Assembly: GCF_014596515.1 (NCBI RefSeq)
Contig: NZ_MSJQ01000428.1
Coordinates: 1 to 64,000 of the forward strand
From: Streptomyces sp. CBMA156
GTDB taxonomy: Bacteria > Actinomycetota > Actinomycetes > Streptomycetales > Streptomycetaceae
DNA: 64,000 nucleotides
Direction of reading: 5' to 3'
Position 1 is the stretch's first letter; each line of letters begins with the position of its first letter. The notes beneath the pieces were generated by a model. The model worked only from the letters and a program-made list of their open reading frames with translations, was not told the DNA's origin and ran no database searches. Of the stretch, positions 51,973-61,570 are shown one piece after another. The position numbers and the translations under genes were made by a program.

Positions 51973-52992
51973 TCAGAGTTCCACGATGGTCGTTCCGAAG
52001 GTGTCCCCGGTGAACAGCTTCGTCAACGCCCCGGGGGCCCGGTCGATGCCCGGAACCGACGTCCAGGGGAAGGTGATCTCCCCGGCGCGCAGCCAGCCGG
52101 CGAAGCGCTCGCGCCACTCGGCCTCCAGGTCCGGGTGGTCGGGCCCGATGAAACCGCGCAGGGTCAGGCCGTGGGTGACGATCCGGAAGCTGTCGACCAC
52201 GGTCGGGGCGTCGCCGCCCAGGCGCTCCGGAGCGAGCTGGCCGTCCAGCGCGCCGACCAGGGCGAACCGGGCGCCGTGCCGCGCCGCGTCCACGGCGGCG
52301 GTCAGCTGCTCGCCGCCGACCAGGTCCAGCACGACGTCGAGCCCGTCGGGGGCGGCCTCGGCCAGTTGCTCGGCGAACGGCCGCTCGCCGGGCACCAGCA
52401 CCGCGTCGTAGCCGAGTTCGGCGGTCAGCCGCTTCGCCTTGGCGGGCGAGCGGGTGGTGCCGATCACCCGGGAGGCGCCGAGCAGCCGGGCGATCTGCCC
52501 GGCCATCGTGCCGACCGAGCCCGCCGCGCCCGTCACCAGCGCCACGTCGCCCGGGCGCACCTCGACGGTGCGGGTCAGGGCGCCGTAGGCGGACGACGAG
52601 GTGGAGACCAGCGCGAGCGGATCCGGGAAGTCCGCCGGGACGGGGGTGAACCGCGCGGCCTCGGCGACCGCGTGGTCCCGCCAGCCGGCGAGGTGGGTGA
52701 CCAGGTCACCGGGGCGCAGCGGCCCGTCCCCGGGGGCGGCCAGCACCTCGCCGATGGCCGGCCCGAACAGCGCGTCCCCCGGCCGGATGTGCGGCACCTG
52801 GAGACCGGTACCCCCGCCGCCGACCAGGGTGCGCAGCGCGGGAAAGGCCAGGAAGGCCCGGTTGCGGACGAGCACCTCCCCGGGGCCGGGCGCCGGCAGC
52901 GGCTCCTCGGCCACGGTGAAGTCCCCGGGAGTGGGCAGCCCGGACGGTGCGGTGGTCAGCCGGACGACGCGGGCGGTGGTGGGCAGGGCCAT
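51973..52992 (-). CDS. NADPH-dependent MDR oxidoreductase
   Basis: A 339-aa zinc-free medium-chain reductase of the leukotriene-B4-dehydrogenase/curcumin-reductase group. The cofactor loop is VTGAAGSVGTMAGQIARLLG (about 150-169), followed by GTTRSPAKAKRL, which suits NADPH. FIGPDHPDLEAEWRERFAGWL is the typical late segment. It probably reduces reactive enones. Together with its MerR partner it forms a self-contained detoxification unit: inducer, regulator, enzyme. The ATG at 52992 is supported by conserved spacing; the ribosome binding site is GAGGAGCG-like. Confidence 0.88.
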   Translation of the reverse strand: MALPTTARVVRLTTAPSGLPTPGDFTVAEEPLPAPGPGEVLVRNRAFLAFPALRTLVGGGGTGLQVPHIRPGDALFGPAIGEVLAAPGDGPLRPGDLVTHLAGWRDHAVAEAARFTPVPADFPDPLALVSTSSSAYGALTRTVEVRPGDVALVTGAAGSVGTMAGQIARLLGASRVIGTTRSPAKAKRLTAELGYDAVLVPGERPFAEQLAEAAPDGLDVVLDLVGGEQLTAAVDAARHGARFALVGALDGQLAPERLGGDAPTVVDSFRIVTHGLTLRGFIGPDHPDLEAEWRERFAGWLRAGEITFPWTSVPGIDRAPGALTKLFTGDTFGTTIVEL

Positions 52993-53051
52993 GGCGGCGC
53001 TCCTCGGAGAGGACGGGTGGACGGCGGCCGGTGCCGCCGCGCGGTGCCCGG

Positions 53052-53083
53052 ACGCTAACCCCTGACGCCTGCGTCAGAGGCAA
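53052..53083 (-). promoter_or_regulatory. MerR-type promoter/operator
   Basis: On the minus strand, -35 TTGCCT (53083-53078) and -10 TAGCGT (53057-53052) are separated by 20 bp (19 if TTAGCG is the -10). The spacer holds the perfect dyad CTGACGC-N2-GCGTCAG (53062-53077). The overlong spacer with a central dyad is the hallmark of MerR-activated promoters, and the downstream genes include a MerR regulator. Confidence 0.75.
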
Positions 53084-53218
53084 GCCGCCCGGGTGCGGCG
53101 GTGTCTGACGGGGCGTGGGGGAAACGGGTCTTCTAGAGTCGCGGGTGATACGGACTGATATGTGCCGTATGTCCGAGTGCCGGTACGGCCGTGAGCCGCA
53201 GTGAGAGGAACGAGCCGC

Positions 53219-53959
53219 ATGACCGAGCAGGCCCCCGAGCCCTTCGAGCCCGTCGACGAGGACTGGCAGACCGCGCTGGCGATCGCCGCCCACCCCGACG
53301 ACATGGAGTACGGAGGGGCCGCGGCCGTCGCGCGCTGGACCTCGCAGGGCAAGAAGGTCGTCTACGTCATGGTCACCAGCGGCGAGGCGGGCATCGACTC
53401 GCTGGACCCCGCGGAGTGCGGGCCGCTGCGCGAGGCCGAGCAGCTCGCCTCGGCACGCGTGGTCGGCGTCGACACCGTCGAGTTCCTCGGCCACCCGGAC
53501 GGCGTGGTGGAGTACGGGCTGCCGCTGCGCCGGGACATCGCGCGGGCGGTGCGCAGACACCGGCCGGACATCGTGATCACCAGCAACTTCCGGGACACCT
53601 ACGGCGGGGTGTTCCTCAACCAGGCCGACCACATCGCGGTCGGCCGGGCCTCCCTGGACGGGGTCAGGGACGCCGGGAACCGCTGGGTGTTCCGCGAGCT
53701 GCTGGCCGAGGGTCTCGAGCCCTGGGACGGCGTGCGGCAGATCTGGGCGGCGGCCTCGCCGGAGGCCAGGCACGCGGTGGACACCACCGGGCACTTCGAC
53801 CGGGGCGTCGCCTCGCTGGAGGAGCACAGGGCGTACCTGGCCGGGCTCGGCGGGGCGATGGCGGAGCCGCGGGAGTTCCTGGAGGGCTTCGGCCGGGGTG
53901 CGGGCAGCCGGCTGGGGACGCGCTTCGCGGTGCCGTTCGAGGTGTTCCCGCTGCACTAG
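53219..53959 (+). CDS. PIG-L family deacetylase
   Basis: A 246-aa zinc-dependent LmbE/PIG-L hydrolase that removes acetyl from N-acetylglucosaminyl-type substrates. AIAAHPDDMEYGGA (about 23-36) carries the His-x-x-Asp-Asp metal and catalytic site, with a later NQADHIAVGRA His. Paralogues include the mycothiol enzymes MshB/Mca; this member is shorter than Mca and lacks its full signature, so I do not assign it. ATG 53219 has GAGAGGAA about ten bases upstream. It converges with the DedA gene, the two sharing a CTAG stop overlap. Confidence 0.9.
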   Translation: MTEQAPEPFEPVDEDWQTALAIAAHPDDMEYGGAAAVARWTSQGKKVVYVMVTSGEAGIDSLDPAECGPLREAEQLASARVVGVDTVEFLGHPDGVVEYGLPLRRDIARAVRRHRPDIVITSNFRDTYGGVFLNQADHIAVGRASLDGVRDAGNRWVFRELLAEGLEPWDGVRQIWAAASPEARHAVDTTGHFDRGVASLEEHRAYLAGLGGAMAEPREFLEGFGRGAGSRLGTRFAVPFEVFPLH

Positions 53960-54645
53960 CCGGGCCGGCCGCCGGGCCCGCCGGGATCCTCCCCGGCGGC
54001 ACCCTCGTCCCCGCCGGCGCGCCGGCGCCGGTAGCGCAGCACCTGGCGCAGCAGGAAGGCCGCGACCAGCACGCCGAGCCCGACCGCGAACCAGACCTGG
54101 TAGCGCAGCGCCGTGTGGTAGACCGTGCCGATGTGGGCCCCCGCGAGGTAGCCGAAGGTGCCCCAGACGGCCGTCCACAGCACCGCGCCGAGCAGGTTGT
54201 ACGGGAGGAACCGGCGCCAGGGCATCTCGCTGGTCCCGGCGATGACGCCGTTGTACTGGCGCAGCCCGTCCACGAAGCGGGCGACCGTGACCACCTTGCC
54301 GCCGTGCCGGGCGAAGAAGTCGTCCGCGCGCTCCATCCGGGCCGGGGTGAGCAGCACGTAGCGGCCCCAGCGGTGGACGAAGGCGCGTCCGCCGGTGCGG
54401 CCGATCAGGTAGCCGAGGCCGTTGCCGAGCGCGGCGGCGCCGGCCGCGATCAGCAGCACCGCGGCGAAGTCCAGGTGCCCGGTGCCGGCGTACACCGAGG
54501 CCAGCACCAGGACGGTCTGCCCGGGCACCGGGACGCCGCAGTTGTCCAGCAGGACGAGCAGCGCCACCGCGAGGTACCCGTAGTGGTCCAGCAGTGGCGC
54601 GAGCCCGGCGAGTGCCCCGGGCAGCGGGGTCGTGGGGGCGGACAC
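53956..54645 (-). CDS. DedA family membrane protein
   Basis: A 229-aa polytopic protein with the DedA/VTT signature: VLLDNCGVPVPGQTVLVLASVYAG, AALGNGLGYLIGRTGGRAFV and GGKVVTVARFVDGLRQYNGVIAG, with the conserved Arg. About five helices. DedA proteins act in undecaprenyl-phosphate or phospholipid recycling. GTG 54645 starts the protein; the C-terminal tail (about 205-229) is Arg- then Gly/Pro-rich. The stop codon overlaps that of the PIG-L gene on the other strand. Confidence 0.92.
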   Translation of the reverse strand: MSAPTTPLPGALAGLAPLLDHYGYLAVALLVLLDNCGVPVPGQTVLVLASVYAGTGHLDFAAVLLIAAGAAALGNGLGYLIGRTGGRAFVHRWGRYVLLTPARMERADDFFARHGGKVVTVARFVDGLRQYNGVIAGTSEMPWRRFLPYNLLGAVLWTAVWGTFGYLAGAHIGTVYHTALRYQVWFAVGLGVLVAAFLLRQVLRYRRRRAGGDEGAAGEDPGGPGGRPG

Positions 54646-54689
54646 CGCTCCTCACCGCCTCGCGCGGGGCGAGGCGGCCGAGGAGTCGG

Positions 54690-54884
54690 TCAGCGTCCCG
54701 CCTGGCGCTCTTCGATGTTGCAGTCCGGGCCGGGGTAGACCAGGCCCTCGTGGCCGTCCTCGAAGCGGACCACGTACGGCGGCTGGCCGTCGGCGCCGCG
54801 CACCTCGACGATCTCGCCCTTCTGGTCCACCATGCCCACCGCCCTGCTGTGGATGTGGAGCTGGTCACCTACCGCTGCGTGCAT
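54690..54884 (-). CDS. DUF1918 small protein
   Basis: A 64-aa protein matching the DUF1918 family: GDQLHIHSRAVGMVDQKGEIVEVRG, then PPYVVRFEDGHEGLVYPGPD. An SH3-like small beta-barrel is expected. ATG 54884 has GGAGGAG six bases upstream. Common in streptomycetes; function unknown. Confidence 0.9.
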   Translation of the reverse strand: MHAAVGDQLHIHSRAVGMVDQKGEIVEVRGADGQPPYVVRFEDGHEGLVYPGPDCNIEERQAGR

Positions 54885-55012
54885 GGTCTGCTCCTCCGGT
54901 CGAGCGTGCCCGGCCGCCTCCGCGGCCGTTCCGCTATCCACTGTGCTGCGGGCGCGGCGGGCTCGCAACGCCTCGGGCGGGCGGGACCTCCGGGGGCCCG
55001 CGGGGCCGGGGG

Positions 55013-55675
55013 TCAGCGAGCGGACGGCTGTTGCGCGAGGTAGCCGCGGACCAACCGCTTGCACTCGGCGATCAGCGCCGGATCGCCGTCCGGGGCCTCC
55101 CGGAAGGCCAGTTTGAGCACCGCGTCGGCCGCCTCCAGGGCCACCCGCAGGGTCACCGTGGTGGCCGCCGGGTCGCCCGCCAGGAACAGTTCGCCGCCGA
55201 GCGCCTGGAGCCGCAGCGCGACGGCGGTGTTGTTGTCCACGCCAGGATCCAGCAGGTGGCGGTCGTCCCGGACGTCGGTGGGGACGGCCGGGCCGGCCAG
55301 GCCGAAGTCCAGCAGGCCGAAGCCCGGCACCGTGCGCTTCATCGCCACGAACTCCTCCACCGCGAGGTCGGTGAAGACGGCGGGGCCGACCGGCGCGGCG
55401 GCGGCCAGCCGGGCGTCCAGGCGCCGGAGGTAGTGGTCGAGATTGCGGGTGGCGAGCGCGGCCAGCAGGTCCTCCTTGCCGGCGAAGAACTGGTACAGGG
55501 TGCCGATCGGCACCTGGGCGCGCTGGGCGACCTCCTTGGTGGTGAGCGCCGTCGCCCCGACCTCGTCCAGCAGGCCGGCACAGGCGTCCAGGACGCGGCC
55601 GTACCGCTCCTGGCTGCGCTGCTGGACCGGGCGCCGCCTGACCGGTCCCGGGGCGGGGTGGCTCCTGTCGCTCAT
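55013..55675 (-). CDS. TetR-family regulator
   Basis: A 220-aa TetR regulator. The HTH ALTTKEVAQRAQVPIGTLYQFFAGKEDLL (read as one helix-turn-helix, about 43-70) is preceded by an Arg-rich tail (VRRRPVQQRSQERYGR). The C-terminal half is a helical ligand-binding domain. ATG 55675 follows a CCGCTG-TTC-CAGCGG dyad that could be its own operator. It diverges from the repeat-peptide/dioxygenase gene set, the most likely target. Confidence 0.9.
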   Translation of the reverse strand: MSDRSHPAPGPVRRRPVQQRSQERYGRVLDACAGLLDEVGATALTTKEVAQRAQVPIGTLYQFFAGKEDLLAALATRNLDHYLRRLDARLAAAAPVGPAVFTDLAVEEFVAMKRTVPGFGLLDFGLAGPAVPTDVRDDRHLLDPGVDNNTAVALRLQALGGELFLAGDPAATTVTLRVALEAADAVLKLAFREAPDGDPALIAECKRLVRGYLAQQPSAR

Positions 55676-55693
55676 GACCTCACTGTGCCGCAT

Positions 55694-55708
55694 CCGCTGT
55701 TCCAGCGG
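55694..55708. promoter_or_regulatory. Candidate TetR operator
   Basis: CCGCTG-TTC-CAGCGG (55694-55708) is a perfect 6-3-6 inverted repeat, 19 bp upstream of the TetR start and 230 bp upstream of the divergent small ORF. Size and place fit an autoregulatory TetR site. Confidence 0.5.
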
Positions 55709-55939
55709 CGAATCACCGGGGCGGAACCGGCCCGGAGTTGCCTCCGGGGCGGGAATCGACCCGTGGCCGGAGCTGAACGGTCCGGTGGCGGGAAGGTGTC
55801 CATGGGGCGGCAGCGGTCTTGTCGTGGACGCGAGGGCCGGTTCATACTCCAGGCGGACTACCTTGGGTGATCGGGGCATGCCTCTTCGTGGCGATCGCGC
55901 CGCGGTCGTGGCCGCGAACGGAACGAGAGGACCGGTTCG

Positions 55940-56086
55940 GTGACGCTGTACTCCGGAGGGCGCGAGGGCCTCGGCAGCGGGCCGTTCGCGGCGCGGTGCC
56001 TCGCCGGGTACGCCGGCACCGGGCGCGCCGGCACCGAGTACGTCGGCCTTGAGCGCGTTGGTCTTGAGTACGCCGGAACCGTCTGA
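55940..56086 (+). CDS. 48-aa ORF with five pentapeptide repeats, possible peptide gene
   Basis: Starts GTG 55940, nine bases after GAGAGG (55925-55930), and ends TGA 56084-56086. The GAGGAG of the next gene begins inside this stop, so the pair looks translationally coupled. The first 22 residues (MTLYSGGREGLGSGP...) lead into five tandem 5-residue units of the form [G/E][Y/R][A/V]G[T/L], in which Tyr and Arg alternate at position 2. No signal peptide. It could be a small structural or precursor peptide, or a chance frame over a 15-bp DNA repeat. The ribosome binding site and coupling favour translation. Confidence 0.5.
   Translation: MTLYSGGREGLGSGPFAARCLAGYAGTGRAGTEYVGLERVGLEYAGTV
56006..56080 (+). 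repeat. Five 15-bp tandem repeats
   Basis: Units at 56006-56020, 56021-56035, 56036-56050, 56051-56065 and 56066-56080 follow the pattern GRGYRCGYYGGNMYY and stay in one frame of the 48-aa ORF. They differ by several substitutions, so the array is older than the exact repeats elsewhere in the window. Confidence 0.75.
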
Positions 56087-56097
56087 GGAGCACTGCC

Positions 56098-56670
56098 GTG
56101 GAGATCGTCACCGCCGTCGCCTACTCCGAGGTCCACGACGCCTACCTGCGGGACCACCCGGTGGAGCGCGCCCACGAGGCGAACAGCAACGGGTACGCCG
56201 AGGAGAACATCGACCGCGTCGACCGCGACCTCGGAAGCTGGTGGCGGATCCGGCTCTCCCGGGCGGACGTCCTGGGCGTCGTGCTGCCCTGGCACCTCAG
56301 CGAGGGCGGGGAGCTCGAACTGGTCCCGCGCTCAGGGCTGACGGTGGGCGAGGCGGCCGAGCGGATCCGTGCGGCCGGGGCCGGCTGGGCCGCCGCCAAC
56401 CCGGTCTGTGCGGCGAAGGTCCGGCTGCTGCGCGGGGAGCCGTTCACGCCGCTGCTCCTCAGCACCAGCCCGGTCGACCACCCCCACTACGCGGGCCTGG
56501 CCGGCCGGAGCGGCCTGATCCACCTCGACGGCCTGCACCGCATGCTGGCCTGGGAGTTGGCCGGTCGGCTGCCCGAACGGGCGCTGCTGGACGGTTACCT
56601 GGTGGGCGACCCCGGGGTGGTGGCGTCCCGGCCGGCCGGAGCGGGCCGGAGGCGGGACGGGCCGGCGTGA
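56098..56670 (+). CDS. DUF6309-like protein with ParB-like HxR region
   Basis: A 190-aa protein. HPVERAHEANSNGYAEENI, VVLPWHLSEGGELELVP and the segment LIHLDGLHRMLAWELAGRLP match the DUF6309 family as I remember it. DGLHRMLAW is reminiscent of the DGHHR motif of ParB/sulfiredoxin-fold domains, which bind nucleotides. The GTG start at 56098 has GAGGAG seven bases upstream. It lies in an apparent operon with a small repeat ORF and a TauD-type dioxygenase. Role unknown. Confidence 0.72.
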   Translation: MEIVTAVAYSEVHDAYLRDHPVERAHEANSNGYAEENIDRVDRDLGSWWRIRLSRADVLGVVLPWHLSEGGELELVPRSGLTVGEAAERIRAAGAGWAAANPVCAAKVRLLRGEPFTPLLLSTSPVDHPHYAGLAGRSGLIHLDGLHRMLAWELAGRLPERALLDGYLVGDPGVVASRPAGAGRRRDGPA

Positions 56671-56773
56671 CCTCCGCTGCGGGAGTGGCCGGTGGAGAAC
56701 GCGGCCGGACGGATCGACGAGGGCCTGGGGCCGCGGACGGCGGCCGGCAGCGAGCGGAGAGGACAACGACGCG

Positions 56774-57628
56774 GTGGCCGAAATCGGCTGGAGCAGCCTG
56801 GAGTTGGAGGCCCGCAGGGAGCTGTGGTCGCTCTCGCTGGAGGAGCCTGACCGGCGGCTGCTCCGGGCCGACCTGCGGGCCGGGGCCTGGGACGCCGCCG
56901 GGGAGGTGCGGGCCCGGCTGCGCGCGTTCGTCCGGGACGCCGCCGAATCGGTCGGTGTCACCCACGTGGGTGGCCTGGTGGACCCGGCCCGCCCGGAGGA
57001 GGAGATCACCGGGGCGCTGTCCTTCCTGCTGCGGGACTTCGGCCGGATCGTCCCGCAGAACGGGCGCGGCGACCTCACCGCCGTGCTGCGCGACCAAGAC
57101 GGCGACGGCACCACCGAACTCGGCTTCCACAGCGACACCTGCGACCTGGTGGTTCTGCTCTGTCTGCGCCCCGCCTTCGACGGCGGCGGGCTGACCAGGC
57201 TGGCGAGCGCCCGGCACGTCCACGACCTGATCCAGCGGGAGCGGCCGGACGCGCTGGCCACGCTCCGCGAGGACTGGACCTTCGACCGCACCGGCCGGCC
57301 CGGTCCGCAGCGGGTGGTCACCCCGATCCTGTACGACCGCGAGGACGGCACGGTCGGCTGCTACTACCAGACGCGTACGGTCCGTTCGTCCCCCGACCGC
57401 GGCGGCCCCGAGCTGACGGACCGGCAGTGGGAGGCGCTGGGGGTGCTGGACGAGGCGCTCTACCGGCCGGAGATCGCCTTCGGGCTGCCGATGGGCCCGG
57501 GGGACCTGCTGGTCATCCGCAACAGCCGGGTGCTGCACGGGCGCTCGCCGTTCGTCGACGAACCGGGGCGGTACGCCCGGCGGATGCTGCGGGTCTGGGT
57601 GAACGAAGGGGCGGAGTGGGCGCGCTGA
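56774..57628 (+). CDS. TauD/TfdA-type Fe(II)/2OG dioxygenase
   Basis: A 284-aa oxygenase. The triad is His119-Ser-Asp121 (GFHSDTCDL) and His255 (VLHGRSPF), followed by the conserved Arg pair in RRMLRVWV that binds 2-oxoglutarate. VLLCLRPAFDGGGLTRLAS is typical of clavaminate-synthase-like members that hydroxylate amino acids. GTG 56774 has GGAGAGGA about 11 bases upstream. It sits 103 bp after the DUF6309-like gene in the same direction. Substrate unknown; a metabolite or a peptide side chain are both possible. Confidence 0.88.
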   Translation: MAEIGWSSLELEARRELWSLSLEEPDRRLLRADLRAGAWDAAGEVRARLRAFVRDAAESVGVTHVGGLVDPARPEEEITGALSFLLRDFGRIVPQNGRGDLTAVLRDQDGDGTTELGFHSDTCDLVVLLCLRPAFDGGGLTRLASARHVHDLIQRERPDALATLREDWTFDRTGRPGPQRVVTPILYDREDGTVGCYYQTRTVRSSPDRGGPELTDRQWEALGVLDEALYRPEIAFGLPMGPGDLLVIRNSRVLHGRSPFVDEPGRYARRMLRVWVNEGAEWAR

Positions 57629-57749
57629 GCGCGGTGAGGGCGGGCGGCGGCGGTGCCGACCCGGTCCGCCCGCGGGGGCGGTGGCGGCCCGCGGACATCG
57701 GGGCCGGACCGTTGTCATCCGTTTCGGGCGGGTGCGACGTCCTGGGGGT

Positions 57750-59120
57750 ATGACCCACTGCCCAGCCCGACCCGACACCGGTGCCCGAGACCACGGCGAC
57801 GCCCGACCCGACGGCGACGCCCGACCCGACGGCGACGCCCGAGACGACCGCCGGGGGACCGGGCCGGGCCGGGGCGCCGCACCTCCGCACCCGGTCGATC
57901 CGGTGGTCCTGGCCCTGGTCGCGGTGTCCGCGGTGGCGGTCGCGCTGCTGGTCCGGGCCCTGCTGCTGAAGTACGAGTCGTCGGACTGGCACTACTTCCT
58001 CGACCCCTGGTACCGGTACATCAAGGCGCAGGGCGGATTCCACGCCCTCGGCGACATCGGGTTCGCGGACTACAACGTCCCCTACCTGTACCTGATGGCC
58101 GCGCTCGGCTACCTGCCGGTCCCGGCGCTGGCGGCCGTCAAGTGCCTGTCCGTCCTCTTCGACCTGGCTCTGGCGTACTACACCCACCGCATCGTCTCGC
58201 TGCGGTGGCCGCACCGGCCCTGGCGGCCGCTCGCGGCGGCGGTGACCGTGCTGTTCCTCCCCACGGTCGTGACCAACAGCGGGTGGTGGGCCCAGGCCGA
58301 CGCGATCTTCACCGTCTTCCTGCTCGGAGGCGTCCACCACCTCCTGCGCGACCGGCCCTGGTGGTCCTGCGCGTTCTTCGGGATGGCCCTGGCCTTCAAG
58401 CTCCAGGCGGTCTTCCTGTTCCCGCTGCTGCTCGTCGTCGTCCTGTGCGGGCGGGTGCCGTGGCGGAGCCTGCTGGCCGTCCCGGCCGCGTACCTGGCGC
58501 TCGACGTCCCCGCCCTGCTGCTCGGCGCCGACCCCTGGCCGCTGCTGACGGTGTACGCCCGGCAGACCGGGACCTACCAGGACCTCACGCTCAACGCGCC
58601 GTCGGTCTACCAGTTCGTCTCGGTGCCGGCGGGGGAGGAGGGCCCGGTGCGCAGGGCGGGCGTCCTGGCCGCGGGCGTGCTGGTGCTGATGCTGACCGGC
58701 CTGGTGGTCAGGGCCGTACGGCGCACCGAGGGCGCGGCGGAAGCGGAAGGGGGCGGGGGCGGGCGGGCCGGGCTCACCGGGACCGGGATCCTGCTGGCGG
58801 CCACCGTCTTCGCGATCGCGGTGCCGTTCCTGCTGCCGTCCATGCACGAGCGCTACTTCTACGCTGCGGACGTCCTCAGCGTGCTCGTCGCGTTCCAGCT
58901 CCCGCGGCAGCTCTGGTACCTGCCGGTCCTGGTCCAGCTCTCGTCCTTCGGCAGCTACCTCAAGTTCATCGCGCCCGGCGTGGCGCCGTACCTGTCGATG
59001 CCGGCCCACGGCGTGCTGATGCTGCTGGCGCTGATCACCGTGCTCCGGGCCGCCGCCCGGGAGTTCGGCGCGGTGCGGGGCCCGGGCGGCGGAACCGGCG
59101 CGCCGGCGGACGCCCGCTGA
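57750..59120 (+). CDS. GT-C membrane glycosyltransferase (mannosyltransferase-like)
   Basis: About 456 aa with some ten transmembrane helices. An acidic first-loop motif occurs in SSDWHYFLDPWYRYI (about 72-86), with DYNVPYLYLMAALGYLP next, as in polyprenol-phosphate-sugar-dependent GT-C enzymes. FLPSMHERYFYAADV in a late loop is a common GT87/GT39-like signature. The N-terminal 40 residues are disordered and contain GDARPD repeats from an 18-bp tandem repeat. ATG 57750 has only a poorly spaced GGGGG, so the start is uncertain. It may work with the upstream dioxygenase genes or alone. Confidence 0.8.
   Translation: MTHCPARPDTGARDHGDARPDGDARPDGDARDDRRGTGPGRGAAPPHPVDPVVLALVAVSAVAVALLVRALLLKYESSDWHYFLDPWYRYIKAQGGFHALGDIGFADYNVPYLYLMAALGYLPVPALAAVKCLSVLFDLALAYYTHRIVSLRWPHRPWRPLAAAVTVLFLPTVVTNSGWWAQADAIFTVFLLGGVHHLLRDRPWWSCAFFGMALAFKLQAVFLFPLLLVVVLCGRVPWRSLLAVPAAYLALDVPALLLGADPWPLLTVYARQTGTYQDLTLNAPSVYQFVSVPAGEEGPVRRAGVLAAGVLVLMLTGLVVRAVRRTEGAAEAEGGGGGRAGLTGTGILLAATVFAIAVPFLLPSMHERYFYAADVLSVLVAFQLPRQLWYLPVLVQLSSFGSYLKFIAPGVAPYLSMPAHGVLMLLALITVLRAAAREFGAVRGPGGGTGAPADAR
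57795..57830 (+). repeat. 18-bp tandem repeat x2 in the glycosyltransferase leader
   Basis: GGCGACGCCCGACCCGAC is repeated exactly at 57795-57812 and 57813-57830, with a partial third copy. It encodes GDARPD units. Confidence 0.9.
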
Positions 59121-59150
59121 CGGGCGCTCGCCGGCGGCACCGGGGGACGG

Positions 59151-60604
<1,454 letters not shown>

Positions 60605-60836
60605 GACGATCACGCTACCAATCTCCGCGCCGCCCCCGCGCGCGGACGTCGCCCGTCTGTCACCGCGAGGCAACACCTGCTCCTGTAGCGGCAGTTCGGC
60701 CCCGTTCACCTTCGCGTCGGGTGGGTTTCCCGGGGGCAAGGTCCACTGGAACGGCGGCTCCGTCGGCGCGGTCCCGCCGCCCGCCACCCGCAGGGGAGGT
60801 GGCGGTCGGCGGCCGTCCGGCGCGGACTCGGCAGGC

Positions 60837-61560
60837 ATGACACGACACCCGATCGTCGTACGAGGCCCGGCCACGACCGGCCGCCCCCTCCTCCTCGCCG
60901 TGAGCGGCCCGCCCGGCGCCGGCAAGACCACGCCGGCGCACGCCCTGGCCGAGGCGCTCGGCCGGCCGGCGGTCTGCCGGGACGAGATCAGGGAGCGGAT
61001 GGTCGCCGGAGCACCCGCCGACGCCGCCGGCCTCCGGACCGGAGACCCGGACCGGCGGACGCCGGCGGAGTTCTTCGACACCATCTGCGCGCATCGGCGC
61101 GCATCTGCGCGCCGGGACCGACCTGGTGGCGGAGGCCGCCTGCCAGGACCGGCTGTGGCGGCCGGGCCTGGAGCCGCTCGCGGACCTGGCGGAACCGCGC
61201 ATCGTGCGCTGCGCCGTCGACCCCGGCACCGCCCGCGACCGGATCGCCCGCAGGGCCGCGCGGACGCCCGCCCGAGCCGTCCACGCGGACGGCGAGCTGC
61301 TGCGGCGGATCGCCCGGGGGGAGCGGCCGATCGAGTCCTGGGTGCCGATCGCGCTGGACGTCCCCTGCCTGGTGGTGGAGACCACGCGGGGCTGGAACCC
61401 GCTCCTGGAGCGGATCGCGGCGTTCGCCAGCGGTGCCGATGTCCATGGCGCCGATGCCCACGGTGCCGACGCCACCGGTGCCGATGCCCACGGTGCCGAC
61501 GCCCACGGTGCCGGGGAGGAGCCGTCCCGCCGGGGCGGGAACCCCGGGCCCGCGGTCTAA
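60837..61560 (+). pseudogene. P-loop kinase-like gene, frameshifted by an extra 10-bp repeat
   Basis: Reads as an AAA-type small kinase: SGPPGAGKTTPAHALAEALG (Walker A, about 24-43) and CRDEIRERMV, then the frame is lost at 61085-61114. There a 10-bp unit occurs three times (CTGCGCGCAT, CGGCGCGCAT, CTGCGCGCCG). Omitting one unit restores an unbroken frame (ICAHLRAGTDLVAEAACQDR) into the plus-strand frame that ends at 61560, giving 237 aa. The restored C-terminal part has RIVRCAVDPGTARDRIARR, typical of these kinases, then five GADAH-like repeats. It could be a true pseudogene, a phase-variable gene, or an assembly error. Confidence 0.75.
61432..61506 (+). repeat. Five 15-bp repeats encoding GADAH-like units
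   Basis: Units at 61432, 61447, 61462, 61477 and 61492 follow GGTGCCGAYGCCCAC with few changes, encoding Gly-Ala-Asp-x-x near the C terminus of the kinase-like frame. Confidence 0.85.
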
Positions 61561-61570
61561 CCTCGACGGT

